Source: Candidatus Saccharibacteria bacterium UBA4215 (GTDB lineage Bacteria > Patescibacteriota > Saccharimonadia > Saccharimonadales > Saccharimonadaceae). From it: a stretch of DNA of 19,239 nt. Under the pieces are notes generated by a model. The model did not search any database and was not told the DNA's origin. It worked only from the letters and a program-made list of their open reading frames with translations. The DNA lies in the NCBI GenBank assembly GCA_002381485.1, contig DFTJ01000017.1:31208-50446 (forward strand). Reading direction: 5' to 3'. The position numbers and the translations under genes were made by a program. Position 1 is the stretch's first letter. Each line of letters starts with the position of its first letter. Shown here piece by piece: positions 7,775 to 13,306 of this stretch.

Positions 7775-9178
7775 CTACGCTGTTGCGGTAACTGACACCT
7801 CTTCTCCTCCGCCCATGATAGCAGCAACCGCGGCAGCTTGGCTATCTTTCAACGGCGCGCCTGTGGGAACGGTGTGGACGGTCAGTTGATAACTGCCGAT
7901 TGCTTGGAGTGATTCATAGAGGTGAGAGCTGTATTTCGGGTCATCGAGCTTTTTCTTATAAAATGCGTTGCCGGTGTACAGCGTTAAGTCACTTTCTTCA
8001 AGGCTGTGCGAGCATTTGCTAAGGACGCTAAAGAGCGCAACGAAATGAGTGCGCGTGTGTTCGATCAGGCTTTTCCAGTCAAATTCAGCTGGCGGTCCCG
8101 AAGGTGTCTCTTTGGCTGGCTGTTCGGGCTCAACAGGCTTTTTGCGCGTCGCCTGCTTGCTAAGCTCTTTTATGCTAGCGGATACTTCACGGACTGGAGC
8201 GGCAAGTGCCACGCTCTTTTGTCCTTTTTGTTCGGTCGCAAAGCCACCAAGAACGGTCAGTAGTTTTATGTGTGGCTGCGAGCTTTTGGCCACGTCCAAG
8301 AGTGAATCGAGCAGTGGCAGCAGCGAAGGGTTATCGATGACACGGTTTCGTATCTCATATGTTAACTGAGCTGCAAGGTTGCTAGAGGCAATGCCTTCAG
8401 CTTCGGTTTGCTTTAATAATGTGGCCACCTTGGAAAGGTTGCGTGCATCAACCGCAGCGAGTATGTCGGTAATAGTCTTCTGCGCCGCTAGTCCAAGGGC
8501 AGCTTCAATAAGCTCTGGAGTGATTCCCTTCTTTTCGTCCGCTAAGCTTGCGAGTTGGTCGAGCAGGCTGATGCTGTCACGAAAACTACCGTCACCTCTC
8601 GTTGCTATTAGTTGCAGTGAGGCATCATCGATCTTTATCTTTTCAGCTTCAGCGATCATGCGTAGGTGCGTCACGGCATCCTCGTCAGTGATCGCGCGGA
8701 ATCCGTAGCGCTGTGTTCGGCTGATAATGGTGGCGGGCAATTTATCGGCATCAGTTGTCGCTAGGATAAAGACAATGTGCTCGGGCGGCTCCTCGAGTGT
8801 TTTTAGGAGTGCGTTAAAGGCTGCTTTTGAGAGCATGTGAACTTCATCGATGATGTAGACTTTTTTGGCCGCAGATACGGGAGCGAGCTGTACTTTCTCG
8901 CGCAGGTCTCGGACATCTTCGACGCCATTGTTGCTCGCAGCGTCAATTTCGATGATATCGAGATGGGTCGAGTCATCACTATAGGGAAGCCCGTTGATCT
9001 CGTGAGCAAGAATTCGAGCAACCGATGTTTTGCCGACACCTCGTGGTCCGGTCAATAGGTATGCGTGGGAAATCCGCCCGGCTTTGATGGCTTTAGCGAG
9101 GATATCAGTAATATGACGCTGGCCAACAACTTCATCTAGCGATTTACTACGATATTTTCGGTACAATGCTTGAGACAT
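7775..9178 (-). CDS. dnaX: DNA polymerase III subunit gamma/tau (clamp loader)
   Basis: 467 residues. The ATPase part is clear: ALYRKYRSKSLDEVVGQ, Walker A GPRGVGKT (44-51), DAASNNGVEDVR (79-90), Walker B IIDEVHML (109-116), and sensor 1/arginine finger LATTDADKLPATIISR (139-154). The C-terminal about 120 residues are the variable oligomerisation and polymerase-contact part. The zinc-binding insertion normally found between Walker A and DAAS, with four cysteines, is absent: ARILAHEINGLPYSDDSTHLD has none. No AAAAAAG-type slippery site was found, so a shorter gamma form is not predicted. SD AGGGGAG (9184-9190) is 5 nt from the ATG, and TATAAT lies at 9217-9222. Confidence 0.96.
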   Translation of the reverse strand: MSQALYRKYRSKSLDEVVGQRHITDILAKAIKAGRISHAYLLTGPRGVGKTSVARILAHEINGLPYSDDSTHLDIIEIDAASNNGVEDVRDLREKVQLAPVSAAKKVYIIDEVHMLSKAAFNALLKTLEEPPEHIVFILATTDADKLPATIISRTQRYGFRAITDEDAVTHLRMIAEAEKIKIDDASLQLIATRGDGSFRDSISLLDQLASLADEKKGITPELIEAALGLAAQKTITDILAAVDARNLSKVATLLKQTEAEGIASSNLAAQLTYEIRNRVIDNPSLLPLLDSLLDVAKSSQPHIKLLTVLGGFATEQKGQKSVALAAPVREVSASIKELSKQATRKKPVEPEQPAKETPSGPPAEFDWKSLIEHTRTHFVALFSVLSKCSHSLEESDLTLYTGNAFYKKKLDDPKYSSHLYESLQAIGSYQLTVHTVPTGAPLKDSQAAAVAAIMGGGEEVSVTATA

Positions 9179-9216
9179 TGCGGCTCCCCTGCTCTCTTAT
9201 ACGGCTACTATCAACG

Positions 9217-9222
9217 ATTATA
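9217..9222 (-). promoter_or_regulatory. Putative dnaX-dnaB promoter -10 box
   Basis: The minus strand reads TATAAT, 38 nt upstream of the dnaX ATG and upstream of its SD (9184-9190). The -35 is weak at 17 bp. A further minus-strand TATACT lies near 9291 with TTGCTT 17 bp upstream, so there may be two starts. The gap 9179-9325 holds nothing else I can name. Confidence 0.45.
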
Positions 9223-9325
9223 CAAACAATCGCCTGGTCGTAGTGCCGTGTTTTTTACACTTGTTTGTTTTCACCTCAGTGATACTGGTAGTATAATCCG
9301 CTTTTGCTTGCAAAGCAAGTATTAG

Positions 9326-9844
9326 TTAGAGTGCTGCTTCGACTGCTGCCCAGGTAGCTTCCTGGTTGTCGGTCGGGACGATGATGGTGACCTGGTCACC
9401 AACGTTAATGCGGAAGTAGGTCACGCTCGCTAGCAGGATGCGGTATTCACGGCCATTTGCTTCTACGTAATACGCGCCATCGTGTTGAACAAGTGTTCCG
9501 ATAATCTGAGTGCGCTCTGTTGGGCCGATTTGCTTGTAAATAAAGCTTCCGTCGTCGGCAATGGTAAGTTTCAGGATGTCACCTTCAACTAGCTTCGACT
9601 TACTGGCATAGTTGGCAGGTACGGGGTACTCTTTCCCATCTGGGCCGGCCATTTTTTGGCCGTCAAAGACGCCCTCGATTACTTTGCCACCGACTTCTTC
9701 GTTGGTGCCTGATCGAGGGGTGATGATCGTCCCATCTTCACCGACAATGCTGATAAGCAGCTCCTTGGCGGCCGATAGGTTTGTTTCTGCTTCTTGAATC
9801 AAGGCATGAAGCCGCTTGACTTGTTTCTCTGGTAATTCAGACAT
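9326..9844 (-). CDS. Unrecognised protein: coiled-coil N-terminus plus duplicated beta module
   Basis: 172 residues, no function assigned. Residues 1-34 form a charged helix (ELPEKQVKRLHALIQEAE onward). After a linker come two similar beta-rich units: about 56-97 (IEGVFDGQKMAGPDGKEY, then KLVEGDILKLTI) and about 114-157 (IIGTLVQHDGAYYVEANGREY, then RINVGDQVTIIV). Shared marks are G-K/R-E-Y and V-x-G-D-x-(I/V). This suggests an internal duplication of a small barrel, perhaps OB- or KOW-like; I recall similar sequences in other CPR genomes. The frame extends to a GTG at 9895, but that overlaps the -10 box. ATG 9844, with AAGGAA 13 nt upstream, lies about 45 nt after the predicted transcription start. 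It sits between dnaX and rplL and has its own promoter. Confidence 0.8.
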   Translation of the reverse strand: MSELPEKQVKRLHALIQEAETNLSAAKELLISIVGEDGTIITPRSGTNEEVGGKVIEGVFDGQKMAGPDGKEYPVPANYASKSKLVEGDILKLTIADDGSFIYKQIGPTERTQIIGTLVQHDGAYYVEANGREYRILLASVTYFRINVGDQVTIIVPTDNQEATWAAVEAAL

Positions 9845-9894
9845 GGGTACTCGCAATTCCTTTATCTGTGTATTTTTGAAATGGTATTGCTTCA

Positions 9895-9923
9895 CTTATA
9901 GCAATACTTAAGCTAGATGTCAA
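9895..9923 (-). promoter_or_regulatory. Strong promoter for the duplicated-beta-module gene
   Basis: On the minus strand TTGACA (9918-9923), a 17-bp spacer and TATAAG (9895-9900). The -10 lies in the loop of an inverted repeat, GTATTGC (9884-9890) and GCAATAC (9901-9907), so the core promoter is a possible operator. Confidence 0.75.
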
Positions 9924-9983
9924 GCAGACACCTGTTTTCCACACCATTTCCAGTAGTCGCTGCAGGAACGTTGTATATTTTGC

Positions 9984-10015
9984 CGAAAACACAAAACCGC
10001 CCGGTAAGGGGCGGT
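9984..10015 (-). terminator. Intrinsic terminator of the rplJ-rplL operon
   Basis: Read on the minus strand: stem ACCGCCC (10009-10015) with GGGCGGT (9996-10002), a 6-nt loop, then TTTGTGTTTT. It lies about 35 nt after the rplL stop. This is the best GC-stem plus U-tract terminator in the window. Confidence 0.88.
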
Positions 10016-10049
10016 ATCTGTGTGACAAAACAAGTTGACCGAAAATTGA

Positions 10050-10430
10050 TTATTTGAGCTCGACGGTTGCGCCAGCTTCTTCGAGGGTAGTCTTTGCAGC
10101 TTCTGCTTCCTCTTTTGGAGCTTTCTCTTTCAGTGTAGATGGTGCGCCATCTACAAGAGCTTTTGCTTCACCAAGACCAAGTCCGGTGATGTCTTTTACT
10201 GCCTTAATAACAGCGACTTTTTGTGCGCCAGCATCCTTAAGGATGATGTCAAAGTCTGACTTTGCTTCCTCTGCAGGTGCAGCTTCGCCGCCCGCAGCAG
10301 GCCCAGCAACGGCAACTGCGGCTGCAGCTGGCTCGATGCCATATTCATCTTTCAAAATAGTCTTGAGTTCGTTGACTTCAAGGACAGTAAGGCCAGTAAG
10401 GCTTTCTGCCAATTTCTTTAAATCAGCCAT
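10050..10430 (-). CDS. rplL: 50S ribosomal protein L7/L12
   Basis: 126 residues, the normal length. The N-terminal dimerisation helices ([22 protein letters not shown]) are followed by an Ala/Pro/Gly-rich hinge (about 35-55) and the C-terminal domain ([51 protein letters not shown]), which contacts elongation factors on the stalk. The SD AAAGGAG lies 9 nt before the ATG. It is 34 nt downstream of rplJ and shares its promoter and leader; transcription ends at the hairpin at 9984-10015. Confidence 0.97.
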   Translation of the reverse strand: MADLKKLAESLTGLTVLEVNELKTILKDEYGIEPAAAAVAVAGPAAGGEAAPAEEAKSDFDIILKDAGAQKVAVIKAVKDITGLGLGEAKALVDGAPSTLKEKAPKEEAEAAKTTLEEAGATVELK

Positions 10431-10464
10431 AATTGGTGACTCCTTTATTGTTCAAATTAGTAAA

Positions 10465-10989
10465 TTAACTGGTTGCTTTGGCTTCAACACCGTCAAGTAG
10501 CCCATGCAGGTTGCCTGCAAGCGCGTTCGTGACGTCGTGAACTGGTGAAAGCAGCGTTGCAATAACTTCTGCGACCAGCTGAGCTTTGCTTGGGAGGCTT
10601 GCGAGAGCGATGACGTCGTCGGCACTCATTAGAATACCGTCGTCGGCAAAACCACCGACGATCCGAAGAGCGTCGTGCTTTTTCGCAAACGTGTTCAGTA
10701 CTTTGGCGGGTGCAACTTCGTCTTCGCTAGAAACAGCGTAGATAAGTTGTCCGGTCAGTACTGAAGTGTCTGTGTCTTTGTACGCAGGAACTTCGCTGAG
10801 GGCGACGCGCACCAAACGGTTTTTGACAACCTTGATGGTGACGCCTTCTGCGCGAGCTTCTGCGCGAAGCGTTTGGACGTCAGCAACGCTGAGTCCATCG
10901 TAAGCAGCAAATGCTGTTGACTTTGCAGTCGTAAGCAACTGGCTCATGTCAGCAACCAATGTGTTCTTTTTATCGCGTGAAATCGCCAT
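10465..10989 (-). CDS. rplJ: 50S ribosomal protein L10
   Basis: 174 residues, as usual. It has MAISRDKKNTLVADMSQLL, AAYDGLSVADVQTLRAEAR, and VTIKVVKNRLVRVAL, which forms the 23S-binding globular domain. The C-terminal helix that carries L7/L12 dimers follows (SPVHDVTNALAGNLHGLL). L10 anchors the stalk and is the usual autoregulator of its own operon, consistent with the long structured leader upstream. GGAG lies about 10 nt before the ATG. Confidence 0.96.
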   Translation of the reverse strand: MAISRDKKNTLVADMSQLLTTAKSTAFAAYDGLSVADVQTLRAEARAEGVTIKVVKNRLVRVALSEVPAYKDTDTSVLTGQLIYAVSSEDEVAPAKVLNTFAKKHDALRIVGGFADDGILMSADDVIALASLPSKAQLVAEVIATLLSPVHDVTNALAGNLHGLLDGVEAKATS

Positions 10990-11168
10990 AAATAAAAATC
11001 TCCATGTGGTTATATTCGGTCAAATTGTTAAATGTCTAGACAGGCAGGCATCTGAGAATCAAAAAGTCTTTGGTTCTCGCACTGCCAAAGACTCCTTAAG
11101 ATATGTATGTGTTACATGATCCTCGGTAGCAAATTAAGCTTTCGCAGCTACTGTCTTTGGTAATGTCT
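10990..11168 (-). promoter_or_regulatory. Ribosomal L10 leader-like RNA with attenuator
   Basis: The leader runs about 180 nt from the predicted start to rplJ. Read on the minus strand, CCAAAGAC (11153-11160) can pair with GTCTTTGG (11085-11092) and close a domain with a GTAGC/GCTAC hairpin capped by a GAAA tetraloop and an AGGAT/ATCTT hairpin. CTTAATTTGCTACCGAGG resembles, from memory, the conserved core of Rfam L10 leaders. The second segment can instead pair with CCAAAGACT (11065-11073), which is followed by TTTTT: an intrinsic terminator. That third segment can also pair within GAGAACCAAAG...TTTTTGATTCTC (11054-11078). Confidence 0.8.
11061..11093 (-). terminator. Attenuator terminator in the rplJ leader
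   Basis: On the minus strand a 9-bp stem AGTCTTTGG/CCAAAGACT (11085-11093 with 11065-11073), an 11-nt loop and a run of five T. It lies about 70 nt before the rplJ start, inside the transcript, so it should work as a conditional terminator. Confidence 0.75.
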
Positions 11169-11174
11169 AGGGGT

Positions 11175-11203
11175 AGTATAGATAAGATAAGTAAATTTGT
11201 CAA
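11175..11203 (-). promoter_or_regulatory. rplJ-rplL promoter
   Basis: On the minus strand TTGACA (11198-11203), a 17-bp spacer and TATACT (11175-11180). A near-consensus sigma70 promoter just upstream of the L10 leader. Confidence 0.85.
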
Positions 11204-11220
11204 CAGCATCGACCTGTACA

Positions 11221-11249
11221 TTGCCAATATATACTATTTATGCTATAAT
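11221..11249 (+). promoter_or_regulatory. Strong extended -10 promoter for the 46-codon ORF/RNA unit
   Basis: TTGCCA (11221-11226), a 17-bp spacer and TATAAT (11244-11249) preceded by TGC, an extended -10. It is divergent from the rplJ promoter, with 17 bp between the two -35 boxes. Confidence 0.8.
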
Positions 11250-11284
11250 GAAGTGTTGTTGTGAGCACCGTGCTCCAACGCTTC
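11250..11284 (+). promoter_or_regulatory. 5' leader hairpin of the small ORF unit
   Basis: GAAGTGTTG (11250-11258) pairs with CAACGCTTC (11276-11284) with one G-U pair. GAGCA (11263-11267) pairs with TGCTC (11271-11275) around a CCG loop, leaving a 4-nt bulge. The stem ends 3 nt before the SD AAGGGAG (11288-11294). The expected transcription start (about 11256) lies within the 5' arm, so the lowest pairs may be missing in the RNA. Confidence 0.6.
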
Positions 11285-11298
11285 ACTAAGGGAGTACT

Positions 11299-11439
11299 AT
11301 GCAAGACAAGCAGTTCGGTGGCTGGATTGGTCTCATCAATAAAGATGATCGGGCCAATGGGGGCAGTTGGAGTGGCAACCGTCCACTTGATCAGGGCCCT
11401 TATGTCGATGAGGAGTCGACACTTCCCAGCTACGCTTGA
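11299..11439 (+). CDS. Unrecognised 46-aa small protein (or structured RNA)
   Basis: A short frame with every sign of expression: an extended -10 promoter, SD AAGGGAG 4 nt before the ATG, and a terminator after it. The product starts MQDKQFGGWIGLINK and continues with a hydrophilic Gly/Asn/Asp-rich tail (DRANGGSWSGNRPLDQG) ending in TLPSYA. It has no signal peptide, membrane helix or cysteine. I do not recognise it. The same stretch can fold locally (AGTGG/CCACT, CCAA/TTGG), and its 3' tail is strongly structured, so the unit could be an RNA, a small mRNA, or both. It lies between the divergent rplJ promoter and the next plus-strand gene. Confidence 0.55.
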   Translation: MQDKQFGGWIGLINKDDRANGGSWSGNRPLDQGPYVDEESTLPSYA

Positions 11440-11445
11440 GAGACC

Positions 11446-11482
11446 GAGTGGCGGCTCATTCAGTTGATGGACGCCGCCACTC
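11446..11482 (+). repeat. 10-bp GC-rich inverted repeat after the small ORF
   Basis: GAGTGGCGGC (11446-11455) and GCCGCCACTC (11473-11482) are a perfect inverted repeat with a 17-nt loop, 6 nt after the stop codon. What follows is CCTCC-rich, not T-rich, so it is not a standard terminator on the plus strand. It could protect the 3' end or present the C/U-rich linker. Confidence 0.75.
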
Positions 11483-11503
11483 CCTCCAGTCCTCCCTTAA
11501 TCC

Positions 11504-11543
11504 GTGCCCCAGAGCGACATTTCGCCGGGGCACATTCTCTTTT
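11504..11543 (+). terminator. Terminator of the small ORF/RNA unit
   Basis: GTGCCCC (11504-11510) pairs with GGGGCAC (11527-11533), with an inner GCG/CGC, followed by ATTCTCTTTT. It closes the small unit before the promoter of the next gene. Confidence 0.7.
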
Positions 11544-11551
11544 GCGAACCA

Positions 11552-11580
11552 TAGACTATAGATTGTAATAATGGTATAAT
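11552..11580 (+). promoter_or_regulatory. Leaderless-type extended -10 promoter of the 319-aa gene
   Basis: TAGACT (11552-11557), a 17-bp spacer and TATAAT (11575-11580) preceded by TGG. The -10 ends 7 nt before ATG 11588, and no SD fits between them. Confidence 0.7.
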
Positions 11581-11587
11581 ATATAAA

Positions 11588-12547
11588 ATGAATCAGGGCG
11601 AACCAGCGCCGACTCAAAGTCGGTCGTATCAGTATGAATTTGTGCCGCGTACGGAAGTGCGTGAACCTATTACGGGCCGCGAAGAAACGTATTGCCCGTA
11701 TGAAGCACCCTCGCTGATTTCCCGTACAGAAAATGAAGAGGTCGAGGCACATCAGGCCGAAGTTGATCAGATGTTTGATACATTAATCGAGGAATACCTT
11801 CCTAGCGATACGCCAAAGACTGCCAAGGAGCATGTGCGCCAAGGTATGTTTGCGGCGGATGCCCTTGTGAATATCGAGAATAAAAAGGGGTACGAAAACA
11901 GACTAATGTTGCTGCCCGAGTGGGAGCTATCCGGAGAGCAGTTAAAGGCTCACCAGCTAGTGCTGATGGGCAAAGCTGCTATGGGCGCAATTGCTGATGA
12001 TATGGATGTCGTGCAAAGATCTTCGGCAGAACTTGCAATGCTTCGCACAGTCAATGGCTATCGTGCGGAATATGAGCCACAGCTTGACGCTGCATTAAAT
12101 TCATTGGTTGATGAGCCATCCGAGCAAGACGATGAACCGCTTAAAATACGCATTATCGGGTTTGACCACTCCTTTTACCGCGGACAGGACCCGAACGCTA
12201 TGACTGTAGAGTTTAAATATCATCATGGGGCGTCTGGAAACGGTGCGGTGATAAAGTCGCGCACCTCACTTGCTGTTCGCTTGGACCAACCGTCGGGCTT
12301 TGATCAAGGTATACGCAATGCAATATGCCAGGCATCTCGTTCAGGCCGGAACCACGCTGAACAGCTGTTTAGGGTGCGCCCTGTGCTTCTTGAGATCGCG
12401 CGTGTCGGTATTCAGCATCCAAATGTCATTGCCAGTACCAGACGGGTCTATCGCTATAACCCGAAAGTAGAGCGAGAGCTTGCGGCAAGGCAGGGTCGCA
12501 AAGCTCTTGATTTTGATAGCACTAAGATATACCGAGCAAATTTCTAA
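11588..12547 (+). CDS. Unrecognised 319-aa cytosolic protein
   Basis: No family recognised. Residues 1-50 are polar and probably disordered (Pro/Glu/Arg-rich). About 50-130 is acidic and helical (ENEEVEAHQAEVDQMF; QGMFAADALVNIENKK; WELSGEQLKAHQLVLMGKAA). The second half from about 180 is mixed alpha/beta with several Arg/Tyr-rich segments (LKIRIIGFDHSFYRGQDP, FKYHHGASGNGAVIKSRTSL, STRRVYRYNPKVERELAARQ). There is no signal peptide or membrane helix. The start is set by the promoter: TATAAT ends 7 nt before the ATG. Codon use resembles the neighbours rather than thyX. Its 3' end overlaps the convergent tmk 3' end by 26 nt, so both C-termini are coded in the same DNA. Confidence 0.75.
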   Translation: MNQGEPAPTQSRSYQYEFVPRTEVREPITGREETYCPYEAPSLISRTENEEVEAHQAEVDQMFDTLIEEYLPSDTPKTAKEHVRQGMFAADALVNIENKKGYENRLMLLPEWELSGEQLKAHQLVLMGKAAMGAIADDMDVVQRSSAELAMLRTVNGYRAEYEPQLDAALNSLVDEPSEQDDEPLKIRIIGFDHSFYRGQDPNAMTVEFKYHHGASGNGAVIKSRTSLAVRLDQPSGFDQGIRNAICQASRSGRNHAEQLFRVRPVLLEIARVGIQHPNVIASTRRVYRYNPKVERELAARQGRKALDFDSTKIYRANF

Positions 12548-13199
12548 CAACACCCCTTAGCTCTTGCTGGATGTCATCGATGCTGCGCATTCTATCGGGT
12601 GTCGCCATAGAATCTACTAGGGCGTATTCATGCGGGTAGGCTGTAGCCAGTGCAAGATATGATTCGTAGGCCTTCGCGAGGTGCTGGACGTCTGCTTCAT
12701 GCATATCACGTTTTTTATCCGTGTAATTGCGGGCAGCTTTTTTGTCGATGTTTTGTTGTGAAACTTCGGGTGGTACCAGAAGAATGATATTGAGATCTGG
12801 TTTTGGGATGCCAAGAACTTCATGCTCGAAGTTTCTGACGAACTCAAAATATTCTTGGCGTTTTTCTGGCGTATCGAACTTGGCTCCGTTGTGCCCAAGA
12901 TTAGATGAGGTGAAACGGTCAGTAATGAATATGCTGTTTTCTTGCGCAATTATTTCTTGGATTGCTGCGCTACCTAGCAGTCTGTCAATACTGTATGGCA
13001 GCCCTGCAAGTTCTGGGTGAGGATTTCCGTATCTTCCATTTAGAAATCGAGAGATTGGCTCGGCAACAGGCTCGCTGTAGCGCGGATAGCTTTCGGTACC
13101 TACTGTTAGGCCAAGCTCTCGTGCATATTTAACAAGTAGCTCGGTCTGTGTTTTTTTGCCTGAACCATCGCCACCTTCAAGATTGATAAACTGACCCAT
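12522..13199 (-). CDS. tmk: Thymidylate (dTMP) kinase-like P-loop kinase
   Basis: 225 residues. The N-terminal P-loop is FINLEGGDGSGKKTQ (residues 4-18), followed by the kinase segment SYPRYSEPVAEPISRFLNG. The family's DR motif appears as FITDRFTSSN, and PDLNIILLVPPEV matches the usual PDLTxxLDVPPE strand. A lid region with KKAARNYTDKKRDMHEAD follows. It phosphorylates dTMP to dTDP for DNA synthesis. The residue after the P-loop Lys is Lys instead of the usual Ser/Thr (GKK-T), seen in some relatives as I recall. AAAGG lies 11 nt before the ATG. It is downstream of thyX on the same strand, so dTMP synthesis and its next step are adjacent, but a large hairpin separates the two genes. Confidence 0.88.
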   Translation of the reverse strand: MGQFINLEGGDGSGKKTQTELLVKYARELGLTVGTESYPRYSEPVAEPISRFLNGRYGNPHPELAGLPYSIDRLLGSAAIQEIIAQENSIFITDRFTSSNLGHNGAKFDTPEKRQEYFEFVRNFEHEVLGIPKPDLNIILLVPPEVSQQNIDKKAARNYTDKKRDMHEADVQHLAKAYESYLALATAYPHEYALVDSMATPDRMRSIDDIQQELRGVVRNLLGIS

Positions 13200-13236
13200 T
13201 ATATACTCATACCTTTATTCTTAATTCCAATGTGTT

Positions 13237-13297
13237 ACCCCTGCGGGCCGACTCTCGGGTGCATTCAAGCATCCATCAAGAGCCGGCCACGCGGGGT
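13237..13297. repeat. Long GC-rich hairpin between thyX and tmk
   Basis: Left arm 13237-13255 (ACCCC, T, GCG, GGCCGACTCT) and right arm 13279-13297 (AGAGCCGGCC, A, CGC, GGGGT) pair over about 18 bp with one bulge on each side and one G-U/A-C position depending on strand. It starts 10 nt after the thyX stop in the thyX direction. No U-tract follows on either strand. This fits a GC-rich, tail-less terminator of the actinobacterial kind. Confidence 0.75.
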
Positions 13298-13306
13298 GTT
13301 GGCATA

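Noticed and set aside
7775..9178. Programmed frameshift in dnaX giving a short gamma form
   Set aside because: No A-AAA-AAG-type slippery run with a following stem or SD was found; the nearest A-rich codons (AAG AAA AAG) do not fit.
9260..9325. Plus-strand TATAAT at 9292-9297 and a CTTGC/GCAAG hairpin after it
   Set aside because: There is no plus-strand gene to drive, the -35 is poor, and the hairpin has no T-run on either strand, so neither a promoter nor a terminator can be supported.
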